Origin: Fodinibacter sp045807225
Lineage (GTDB): Bacteria; Actinomycetota; Actinomycetes; Actinomycetales; Dermatophilaceae
DNA: 6,317 bases
NCBI GenBank assembly: GCA_045807225.1
Contig: JBJMHU010000088.1
Span: forward strand, 1 to 6,317
Direction: 5' to 3'
In this document: in pieces, positions 1 through 5,693 of the stretch
Numbering within the stretch: position 1 is the stretch's first letter
Layout: each line of letters starts with the position of its first letter
The notes under the pieces: model-generated
Told to the model about the DNA's origin: nothing
Databases searched by the model: none
What the model saw: only the letters and a program-made list of their open reading frames with translations
Translations under genes and position numbers: made by a program

Positions 1-177
1 CTCGCGCCGGGCGTCACGCCCCCGCTGCGCAAGCGCCGCCCCGGCCGTGGTTACGTCACCGATGAGGATGCCGTGGAGCAGGACTGGACCCCCGAGGCCA
101 TCGGCGAGCGGGTGCCCTCGGCAAAGCGCGTTCGACGGACCGTGCGTTCGGTGACCGACACCTCCGCTCAGACGTGA
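1..177 (+). CDS. trmI: C-terminal tail of probable tRNA (adenine-58-N1)-methyltransferase TrmI (5' end outside window)
   Basis: An open frame enters from the left edge and ends at TGA 175-177, giving 58 visible residues that begin LAPGVTPPLRKRRPGRGY. The tail is rich in Arg and Lys and contains a WTPEAIGER segment. This resembles the basic C-terminal extension of actinobacterial TrmI, the SAM-dependent enzyme that methylates A58 in the T-loop of tRNA; the similarity is judged from memory. Position supports the call, because trmI is commonly found just upstream of the proteasomal ATPase gene in Actinobacteria. The catalytic Rossmann domain lies outside the window, so function cannot be checked here. 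Only 23 bp separate its stop from the mpa start, and no hairpin terminator is visible between them, so read-through into mpa is possible. It could be another protein with a basic tail. Confidence 0.66.
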   Translation, partial: LAPGVTPPLRKRRPGRGYVTDEDAVEQDWTPEAIGERVPSAKRVRRTVRSVTDTSAQT

Positions 178-188
178 CCTCGGCGGGT

Positions 189-194
189 TATCGT
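189..194 (+). promoter_or_regulatory. -10 element of leaderless mpa promoter (TATCGT)
   Basis: TATCGT fits the actinobacterial -10 pattern TANNNT and ends 6 nt before the ATG at 201. Transcription would therefore start at or next to the A of the start codon. No Shine-Dalgarno sequence lies at a normal distance, and no recognisable -35 box is seen upstream, which is common for actinobacterial promoters. The same layout, with 13 of 17 bases identical, precedes dop (TATGGT, 6-nt spacer, ATGA). It is inferred from sequence only. Confidence 0.62.
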
Positions 195-200
195 CGAAGC

Positions 201-1952
201 ATGAGCACCGACGAGCCCAGGGCCGAGCAGCCCGGCACCCGCGAGCGCCTCGAGGCCGAGCGGGAGTCGCTCGAGGCCGAGATCACGGCGCTGCGCGCCC
301 GGGGCTCCGCCACGCCGGCCCAGCTGCGCGCCCTCGAGCGCGACCTCACCGGCCTGCGCTCCCAGCTCTCCACCGTGTCCGCCCAGAACGAGCGCCTGGT
401 GCGCACCCTGCGCGACGCCCGCGAGCAGATCGTCACGCTGAAGTCCGAGGTCGACCGGCTGGCCCAGCCCCCCGCCGCCTACGGCATCGTCATCGAGGCC
501 TTCGGTGACGGCACCGCCGACATCCTCACCAGTGGGCGCAAGATGCACGTGGCGGTCAGCCCGTCGCTCGAGGAGGGCCAGCTGGTGCCCGGTCGCGAGG
601 TCATGCTCAACGAGGCGATGAACATCGTCGCGGCGCACGGCTACGAGACCACCGGCGAGGTCGTGCTCTGCAAGGAGATCCTCGACGACGGCCGGGTGCT
701 CGTCGTCGCGCAGGCCGACGAGGAGCGGGTCTGCCGGGTCGCGGCATCCCTCGAGGGCCAGACCATCCGGGCGGGCGACGCGCTGCTGCTGGAGTCGCGC
801 TCCGGGTTCGTCTTCGAGCGCATCCCCAAGGCCGAGGTCGCCGACCTCGTGCTCGAGGAGGTGCCCGACATCGACTACACCGACATCGGCGGGCTCACCG
901 GTCAGATCGAGGCCATCCGCGACGCCGTCGAGCTGCCCTACCTGCACCCCGACCTCTACATCGAGCACCAGCTCAAGCCGCCGAAGGGCGTGCTGCTCTA
1001 CGGCCCGCCCGGCTGCGGCAAGACGATGATCGCCAAGGCGGTCGCGGCATCGCTGGCCCGCAAGGTGGCCCAGAAGGAGGGTCGCGAGCCGGGCAAGTCC
1101 TACTTCCTCAACATCAAGGGCCCCGAGCTGCTGAACAAGTACGTCGGCGAGACCGAGCGGCACATCCGGCTGATCTTCCAGCGGGCCCGCGAGAAGTCCA
1201 ACGAGGGCTACCCCGTCGTCGTGTTCTTCGACGAGATGGAGTCGCTGTTCCGCACCCGCGGCTCGGGGGTGTCCTCCGACGTCGAGACCACGATCGTCCC
1301 GCAGCTGCTCGCCGAGATCGACGGCGTCGAGGGGCTCGAGAACGTCATCGTCATCGGCGCCTCCAACCGCGAGGACATGATCGACCCCGCCATCCTGCGG
1401 CCGGGCCGGCTCGACGTGAAGATCAAGATCGAGCGCCCCGACGCCGAGGCCGCCCGCGACATCTTCGGCAAGTACCTCATCTCGGGGCTGCCGCTGCACC
1501 CCGACGACGTCGCGCAGAACGGCGGGTCCGAGCAGGCCACGCTGCAGGCGATGATCGACGCCGTCGTGCTGCGCATGTACACCGAGGAGGAGGAGAACCG
1601 CTTCCTCGAGGTCACCTACGCCGGCGGCGACAAGGAGATCCTCTACTTCAAGGACTTCAACTCGGGCGCCATGATCCAGAACATCGTCGACCGCTCCAAG
1701 AAGATGGCCATCAAGGACTTCCTCGACACCGGTCAGCGCGGGCTGCGGGTCGAGCACCTGCTCCAGTCGTGCACCGACGAGTTCCGCGAGAACGAGGACC
1801 TGCCCAACACCACCAACCCCGACGACTGGGCGCGTATCTCCGGCAAGAAGGGGGAGCGGATCGTCTACATCCGCACCCTCATCAAGACCAAGGAGGGCAC
1901 CGAGCCCGGCAAGTCGATCAACACGGTGGCCAACACCGGCCAGTACCTCTGA
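201..1952 (+). CDS. mpa: Mycobacterial-type proteasomal AAA+ ATPase (Mpa/ARC)
   Basis: This cytoplasmic hexameric unfoldase recognises Pup on tagged proteins and threads them into the 20S proteasome. The 583-residue product shows the full family order. An N-terminal coiled coil (about residues 13-88) is the Pup-binding region. Two OB folds follow (about 93-215), then the AAA+ module with Walker A GPPGCGKT (268-275), pore loop KYVGE (313-317), Walker B ending FFDE (342-345), a GASNR sensor (386-390) and an LRPGR arginine-finger segment (399-403). The C-terminus is GQYL, the tail that docks into proteasome alpha-ring pockets. Length is close to the mycobacterial protein and no key residue is missing. 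I chose ATG 201 over GTG 174 because the latter would overlap the preceding gene's stop and precede the -10-like hexamer. The stop at 1950-1952 overlaps the likely start of the next gene. Confidence 0.96.
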   Translation: MSTDEPRAEQPGTRERLEAERESLEAEITALRARGSATPAQLRALERDLTGLRSQLSTVSAQNERLVRTLRDAREQIVTLKSEVDRLAQPPAAYGIVIEAFGDGTADILTSGRKMHVAVSPSLEEGQLVPGREVMLNEAMNIVAAHGYETTGEVVLCKEILDDGRVLVVAQADEERVCRVAASLEGQTIRAGDALLLESRSGFVFERIPKAEVADLVLEEVPDIDYTDIGGLTGQIEAIRDAVELPYLHPDLYIEHQLKPPKGVLLYGPPGCGKTMIAKAVAASLARKVAQKEGREPGKSYFLNIKGPELLNKYVGETERHIRLIFQRAREKSNEGYPVVVFFDEMESLFRTRGSGVSSDVETTIVPQLLAEIDGVEGLENVIVIGASNREDMIDPAILRPGRLDVKIKIERPDAEAARDIFGKYLISGLPLHPDDVAQNGGSEQATLQAMIDAVVLRMYTEEEENRFLEVTYAGGDKEILYFKDFNSGAMIQNIVDRSKKMAIKDFLDTGQRGLRVEHLLQSCTDEFRENEDLPNTTNPDDWARISGKKGERIVYIRTLIKTKEGTEPGKSINTVANTGQYL

Positions 1953-2461
1953 CCGCACGGCTGCACTCCCTCGAGCTGCTCCCGGATGCCGTGGGGGTGG
2001 CCTCGGTTCGCGCGTCCTGGGCCGCGCTGCGCGAGGCCGGCCTGCCCTCGCAGCTCGACCACCGTGGGGCGAGCAACGCGGTGCACCTCACCGTGGTGTC
2101 GGCGCCGGTCATCCCGGAGCCCGCCGTGGACGCGGCCCGACGGGTGCTCGGGCCGCTGCTGCCCCTGCCGGTGCGGGTGTCGGGGCTGCTCCTCCTCGGG
2201 GGGAGCCGGGTCACCATCGCCCGGGCGGTCGACGTCGACGACGGCGCTGTGGATGCCGTGCTCCGGCTGCGCGCGCTGGTGCCGGACCGCCAGCACCCCG
2301 GCTGGCTGCCGCACCTGACGCTGGCCCGCCGGGTGCCCCGTGAGCGCGTGCAGGAGGCGCTCGACGTGCTGGGCTGGGACGACGAGGTGCTCACCCTGAC
2401 CGAGCTGCGGCGCTGGGACCCGGATGCCGAGGCCGTCACGCCCGTAGTGTGCGGAGCATGA
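1949..2461 (+). CDS. 2H phosphoesterase superfamily protein (2'-5' RNA ligase-like), probable CTG start
   Basis: The 170-residue product carries two H-x-T motifs, HLT at residues 46-48 and 122-124. These are the paired catalytic signatures of 2H phosphoesterases (2'-5' RNA ligase, LigT, cyclic phosphodiesterase). Such enzymes act on 2',3'-cyclic or 2'-5' phosphodiester bonds in RNA or nucleotides; the real substrate is unknown. The fold's first strand (LHSLELLPD, residues 5-13) must be kept. In this frame I see no ATG, GTG or TTG between GTG 1769, deep inside mpa, and GTG 1991, which would remove that strand. CTG at 1949-1951 gives (M)TARLHSLEL and overlaps the mpa stop as CTGA, mirroring the ATGA and GTGA junctions elsewhere in the window. 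Translation is probably coupled to mpa. Its TGA overlaps the next gene's ATG. The family call is good, but the start is uncertain. Confidence 0.8.
   Translation: MTARLHSLELLPDAVGVASVRASWAALREAGLPSQLDHRGASNAVHLTVVSAPVIPEPAVDAARRVLGPLLPLPVRVSGLLLLGGSRVTIARAVDVDDGAVDAVLRLRALVPDRQHPGWLPHLTLARRVPRERVQEALDVLGWDDEVLTLTELRRWDPDAEAVTPVVCGA
2445..2450 (+). promoter_or_regulatory. Possible -10 element of LLM oxidoreductase gene (TAGTGT)
   Basis: TAGTGT matches TANNNT and ends 7 nt before ATG 2458, within the last codons of the 2H protein gene. It would give a leaderless transcript for the oxidoreductase in addition to any read-through from mpa. The match is weaker than that at mpa because its last four bases are not close to TATAAT, and the site lies in coding sequence. 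Confidence 0.42.
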
Positions 2462-3351
2462 AGCTCGGGCTGCAGGTCAACCGTTTCTCCTGGCCGGGTG
2501 CGCCGGCCTCCACCGGTGCCACCTGGCGGGCGGTGGCGCGCGACGCCGACCAGTGCGGGCTGGCGTCGCTGTGGGTCATGGACCACTTCTTCCAGATCTC
2601 GGTGGTCGGCCCGCCCGAGCTCGACATGCTCGAGGGCTACACCACCCTGGCGCATGCCGCGGCGGTGACCGAGCAGATCGAGCTGGGCACCCTGGTGACC
2701 GGGGTGACCTACCGCCACCCCGGCATCCTGTTGAAGACCGTGACCACGCTCGACGTGCTCTCCGGCGGCCGGGCCTGGCTGGGCATCGGCGCGGCGTGGA
2801 ACGAGGAGGAGCACCGCGGCCTCGGGGTGCCCTACCCGTCGACCCGCGAGCGCTTCCGCCTGCTCGAGGACACCCTGCGGCTGGCCCACCGGATGTTCGC
2901 CGACGACGACAGCCCGTTCGAGGGGGAGTCGATCAGCCTGGAGCGACCGATGAACCACCCGCAGCCGGTGCGCCGCGTGCCGATCATGGTCGGCGGCGGG
3001 GGAGAGCAGCGCACCCTGAGGCTGGTGGCGCAGTACGCCGACGCGTGCAACCTCTTCGACCTGGGGTTGGGGCCAGAGGGCATCCCCCACAAGCTCGACG
3101 TGATCCGCCGGCACTGCGACGACGTGGGCCGCGACTACGACGAGATCTCGAAGACCTGCCTGGCCAGGCTCACCATGGACACCGGCGCCGCGCTGCCCGA
3201 CGGGGTGATCCCGCACTCGGTCGGCCAGGCGGTCGAGCGCCTGTCGCTGCTGGGCGAGGCCGGCATCGACCACGTCATCTTCTCCATGGCCAACACCACC
3301 GACCCGGCCGCCTACCCCCTGGTCGGCGAGGTCGTGCGCCAGGTCAGCTGA
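2458..3351 (+). CDS. LLM-class (luciferase-like) F420- or flavin-dependent oxidoreductase
   Basis: The 297-residue product is a single-domain TIM barrel of the bacterial luciferase-like family. Visible hallmarks are the first strand MKLGLQVNRFSWPG, VMDHFF (40-45), the strand LGTLVTGVTYRHP (76-88), the glycine-rich LSGGRAWLGIGAAWNEEEH (101-119), and VPIMVGGGGEQRTL (174-187), which in this family contributes to cofactor binding. Actinobacterial members usually use coenzyme F420, but FMN use cannot be excluded, and no substrate can be named. I chose ATG 2458 over the in-frame GTG 2449 because it overlaps the preceding stop as ATGA and lies 7 nt after a -10-like hexamer. It is the last gene of the plus-strand cluster, and its 3' end overlaps the convergent DUF3054 gene by 8 bp. 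Confidence 0.9.
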   Translation: MKLGLQVNRFSWPGAPASTGATWRAVARDADQCGLASLWVMDHFFQISVVGPPELDMLEGYTTLAHAAAVTEQIELGTLVTGVTYRHPGILLKTVTTLDVLSGGRAWLGIGAAWNEEEHRGLGVPYPSTRERFRLLEDTLRLAHRMFADDDSPFEGESISLERPMNHPQPVRRVPIMVGGGGEQRTLRLVAQYADACNLFDLGLGPEGIPHKLDVIRRHCDDVGRDYDEISKTCLARLTMDTGAALPDGVIPHSVGQAVERLSLLGEAGIDHVIFSMANTTDPAAYPLVGEVVRQVS

Positions 3352-3691
3352 GCAGGCGGGCGACGAGCCGCCAGCCCAGGAGCAGCACCGACAGCACCGT
3401 CGTGGCCACGATGACGAAGGACAGCGCGGTGCCCTCGCCCAGCACGCGCCGCAGCAGCATCCCGAGCACCAGGGTGCACACGAGCACGACCGCACCGAAG
3501 GCGAGCGAGCGCGGCCCGCTGTCGAGGGTCAGGCTCGCGAGCAGCCAGCCGGCTGCGGTGCCGACCAGGAAGGGCGCGGCCGTGCGCAGGATGCCGGTGA
3601 CGTCGAGGCCCTCGGCGTGCGAGCGGCGCCCGACGGCGGCGAAGAGGACCACGAGCGCCACGTCGAGCACCGCCGGGAGCGCACGGGTCAC
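3344..3691 (-). CDS. DUF3054 family small integral membrane protein
   Basis: This is a 115-residue, strongly hydrophobic protein with four predicted membrane segments, at about residues 5-21, 36-54, 63-81 and 90-108. After the first segment comes GRRSHAEG, and the second opens with RTAAPFLVGTAAGW; both resemble the conserved features of DUF3054 proteins. Function is unknown. The GTG start at 3691-3689 overlaps the TGA stop of the PRPP-synthetase-like gene as GTGA. No Shine-Dalgarno sequence or -10 hexamer is evident, so translation is probably coupled to that upstream gene. It is the last gene of the minus-strand cluster and converges on the LLM gene with an 8-bp overlap. The call of a real membrane-protein gene is firm, and the family name is from remembered similarity. 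Confidence 0.85.
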   Translation of the reverse strand: MTRALPAVLDVALVVLFAAVGRRSHAEGLDVTGILRTAAPFLVGTAAGWLLASLTLDSGPRSLAFGAVVLVCTLVLGMLLRRVLGEGTALSFVIVATTVLSVLLLGWRLVARLLS

Positions 3692-4680
3692 GAGCGCACC
3701 CGGTCGAACAGCGACCGCTGGCGGGGCGGGGCGTGGGTCGGGTCGACGCCGTCGAACAGGCTCGACACCGACTCACCCTCGTGGATGCGCTTGATCGCCT
3801 CGGCGAACAGCGCTGCGACGGAACGGATCTTGAGCTCGGGCCAGTTCAGCGGCGGCGGCACGGTATCGGTGGTGACGACCTCGCTGATCATCGGGTGCCG
3901 CCGCAGCCGCTCGACGGCCCTCCCGGCGAACAGCCCGTGGGTGCAGGCGACGGCCACCTGGGTCACGCCGCGGTCGGCGAGCCGGTCGAGCAGCTCGACG
4001 ATCGAGCCGCCGGTGGCGATCTCGTCGTCGAGCACGATGGCCCGCTTCCCCTCGACGTCGCCGACGATCGAGTCGATGACGACGCGGTCGTCTCCCAGCC
4101 GGCGCTTCGACCCGGCGGCGACCGGGAGGCCCAGCAGCCGGGAGAACTGGGTGGCGTCCTTGGCGTTGCCGAGGTCGGGGGACACCACGACGCAGTTGTC
4201 GAGGTCCTGCTCGCGGAAGTGGTCGGCGAGCACGCCCAGCGCCGTGAGGTGGTCGACCGGCACCGAGAAGAAGCCGTGCACCTGCGGGGCGTGCAGGTTC
4301 ATCGTCAGCACCCGGTCGGCGCCGGCCGCCGAGATCATGTCGGCGACCAGACGCCCCCCGAGCGAGATGCGGGAGGCGTCCTTCTTGTCGCTGCGCGCGT
4401 AGGCATAGTGGGGGATGACCGCCGTGATCATCGCGGCCGAGGCCCCGCGGGCGGCGTCGATCATCAGGAGCAGCTCCATGAGCGAGTCCTGCGTCGGTGG
4501 CACCAGCGGCTGCACGAGGTAGACGTCGCGCTGGCGGCAGTTCGCCAGCAGCTGGGCCTGCAGGCAGTCGTTGCTGAACCGGCTGATCAGCGTCTCGGAG
4601 AGGGTGGCGCCCAGCTCGTCGCAGATACGGTGGGCGAGCGCCGTGTGGGCCGACCCGGAGAACACGACGACCTCGCGCAT
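3688..4680 (-). CDS. Ribose-phosphate pyrophosphokinase family protein (divergent PRPP synthetase paralogue)
   Basis: PRPP synthetases make 5-phosphoribosyl 1-diphosphate from ribose 5-phosphate and ATP for nucleotide, His and Trp synthesis. The 330-residue product has two phosphoribosyltransferase-like halves. Conserved elements include VVVFSGSAH at the N-terminus, LMELLLMIDAA (67-77), ITAVIPHYAYARSDKK (85-100), NLHAPQVHGFF with His130 (128-138), a catalytic-loop KRR (192-194), and the PRPP loop DDEIATGGS (218-226). It differs from standard Prs: the ATP-binding RFSDGE reads RFSNDC (34-39), and the PRPP loop has TGG instead of TAG. The tail GESVSSLF plus about 20 residues extends past the usual end. 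It is probably an actinobacterial second paralogue, so I do not assign prs. Whether it makes PRPP is unproven. ATG 4680 lies 9 bp past the hydrolase stop and 6 nt past a -10-like hexamer. Confidence 0.88.
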   Translation of the reverse strand: MREVVVFSGSAHTALAHRICDELGATLSETLISRFSNDCLQAQLLANCRQRDVYLVQPLVPPTQDSLMELLLMIDAARGASAAMITAVIPHYAYARSDKKDASRISLGGRLVADMISAAGADRVLTMNLHAPQVHGFFSVPVDHLTALGVLADHFREQDLDNCVVVSPDLGNAKDATQFSRLLGLPVAAGSKRRLGDDRVVIDSIVGDVEGKRAIVLDDEIATGGSIVELLDRLADRGVTQVAVACTHGLFAGRAVERLRRHPMISEVVTTDTVPPPLNWPELKIRSVAALFAEAIKRIHEGESVSSLFDGVDPTHAPPRQRSLFDRVRS

Positions 4681-4686
4681 GACCGC

Positions 4687-4692
4687 AGCCTA
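4687..4692 (-). promoter_or_regulatory. -10 element of leaderless promoter for the PRPP-synthetase-like gene (TAGGCT)
   Basis: Read on the minus strand, TAGGCT matches TANNNT and is followed by a 6-nt spacer and the ATG at 4680. The first three bases of the hexamer are the TAG stop codon of the upstream hydrolase gene. No Shine-Dalgarno sequence is present. The gene may therefore be transcribed both from the hydrolase promoter and as its own leaderless mRNA. Confidence 0.5.
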
Positions 4693-5679
4693 ACGGCGCC
4701 GGTGGGGGCGCAGCGCGGCGGTCAGCTCACTGGCCAGCTCCCACCGGTGCTGCCGTCCGACGGCCGGTGCGGCACCCGGCATCGACGCGAACCCGTGGGG
4801 GACCTTGAGGTAGTTCGTCAGCCGCGCCGGCACTCCGGCATCGCGCAGCGCCTCGGCGTAGCGGATGCCGTCGTCGCGGACCGGGTCGAGGTCGGCGGTC
4901 TGGACCAGGGCCGGTGGCAGCCCGTCGAGCCGGCCGAACAGGGGTGAGACCAACGGGTCGCGCAGGTCGTGCCCGGCGGGCAGGTAGTGGTCGCGGTAGG
5001 CGTCCATCGAGCGCTTGGTGAGGATGGCGGCATTCGCGTGCTGACGCACCGAGGGGGAGGACTGGGTCAGGTCGGTGGCGGGGTAGATCAACACCTGGTG
5101 CCGCAGGCGGGTGTCACCGTGGTCGCGCAGCACCTGGGCGACCACCGCGGCGAGGTTGCCGCCCGCAGAGTCGCCGGCCACCGCCATCCGCGAGGTGTCT
5201 GCTCGGAGCACGTCGCCGTTGACCCCGACCCAGGTCGTGGCGTCGACGCAGTCCTCCACGGCCACGGGCGCCCGGTGCTCGGGCGCCATCCGGTAGTCGA
5301 CCGACACCACGACGCACCCGACGGCGCCGGCGATGAAGGTGCAGATCGGGTCGGCGTCGAGCAGGTTCCCGAGCACCCACCCACCGCCGTGGAACCACAT
5401 GACCACCGGCACGTCGCTCTGCGCGTCGCGCAGTGCCCTCGGGCGGTAGATCCGCAGCGGGATCTCGTGCTCGTCGCGCGCCGGCGCGGTGCCGTAGGTG
5501 ATTCCCACCGACGGGTCGACGCCCCCCGTGATCCCGTCGACCAGGGGGTTCCGGGGCAGCGCCCTGGCCCTGGCCCGCTGGATGCCGTCGACGTCGAGCG
5601 TCTCGACCGGCCGTTCCATGCGGTCGCCGACCAGTGAGACCAGGGCGGTCAGGGGAGCCATTCCGCGGTAGCTGCGCAC
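4690..5679 (-). CDS. Alpha/beta hydrolase, hormone-sensitive lipase (type IV) family esterase
   Basis: The 329-residue product has the complete set of HSL-type carboxylesterase signatures. HGGGW (97-101) forms the oxyanion hole, and GDSAGG (169-174) holds nucleophile Ser171. Asp265 in DLDPVRD and His295 in VPHGFASM complete the triad. VDYRMAPEHRAPVAVED (127-143) is the usual family block between the first two motifs. These enzymes hydrolyse short- to medium-chain acyl esters, and the natural substrate cannot be told here. No signal peptide is apparent, so it is probably cytoplasmic. The start is GTG 5679, which lies 6 nt after a -10-like hexamer; ATG 5661 (Met7) is an alternative that leaves all domains intact. 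It is divergent from dop across a 20-bp gap and is the first gene of the minus-strand cluster. Confidence 0.93.
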   Translation of the reverse strand: MRSYRGMAPLTALVSLVGDRMERPVETLDVDGIQRARARALPRNPLVDGITGGVDPSVGITYGTAPARDEHEIPLRIYRPRALRDAQSDVPVVMWFHGGGWVLGNLLDADPICTFIAGAVGCVVVSVDYRMAPEHRAPVAVEDCVDATTWVGVNGDVLRADTSRMAVAGDSAGGNLAAVVAQVLRDHGDTRLRHQVLIYPATDLTQSSPSVRQHANAAILTKRSMDAYRDHYLPAGHDLRDPLVSPLFGRLDGLPPALVQTADLDPVRDDGIRYAEALRDAGVPARLTNYLKVPHGFASMPGAAPAVGRQHRWELASELTAALRPHRRR

Positions 5680-5685
5680 GCGGTC

Positions 5686-5691
5686 AGTATG
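5686..5691 (-). promoter_or_regulatory. -10 element of leaderless hydrolase promoter (CATACT), overlapping the dop -10
   Basis: On the minus strand CATACT precedes the GTG at 5679 by 6 nt. It matches TATAAT at four of six positions, but its first base is C rather than T, so it is weaker than the others. It shares positions 5688-5691 with the opposing dop -10 hexamer, suggesting one melting region serving both directions. Confidence 0.45.
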
Positions 5692-5693
5692 GT
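5688..5693 (+). promoter_or_regulatory. -10 element of leaderless dop promoter (TATGGT)
   Basis: TATGGT fits TANNNT and is followed by a 6-nt spacer and ATG 5700, so the mRNA would start at the initiation codon. No Shine-Dalgarno sequence or clear -35 box is visible. The hexamer, spacer length and start-codon context closely match those of mpa. Confidence 0.62.

Noticed and set aside
174..200. GTG 174 as the start of mpa, adding nine residues
   Set aside because: It would overlap the upstream gene's stop codon, lies before the -10-like hexamer, and adds residues (MTSAGYRRS) unlike an Mpa N-terminus.
168..1958. A 596-codon open frame on the minus strand covering the whole of mpa
   Set aside because: Its translation is low-complexity (rich in L, V, G, D, H), as expected from reading a high-GC gene in antisense. 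The plus-strand protein has every Mpa motif. The long open frame follows from the third-position GC bias.
3355..3372. Short inverted repeat GGCGG / CCGCC with an 8-nt loop just past the LLM stop, considered as a terminator
   Set aside because: A 5-bp GC stem arises easily by chance in this DNA. No T-run follows on either strand, and the site lies inside the DUF3054 coding region.
1918..3495. A 525-codon minus-strand frame across the 2H and LLM genes
   Set aside because: It is a composition-driven antisense frame with repetitive Arg/Ser/Cys stretches and no recognisable domain, opposite two well-supported genes.
2553..3794. A 413-codon plus-strand frame overlapping the LLM gene and running through DUF3054
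   Set aside because: It is rich in Arg, Pro, Gly and Ala and has no domain. The LLM frame and the hydrophobic DUF3054 frame explain the region.
3733..4947. A 404-codon plus-strand frame opposite the PRPP-synthetase-like gene
   Set aside because: It is an antisense shadow; the minus-strand frame carries the Prs motifs.
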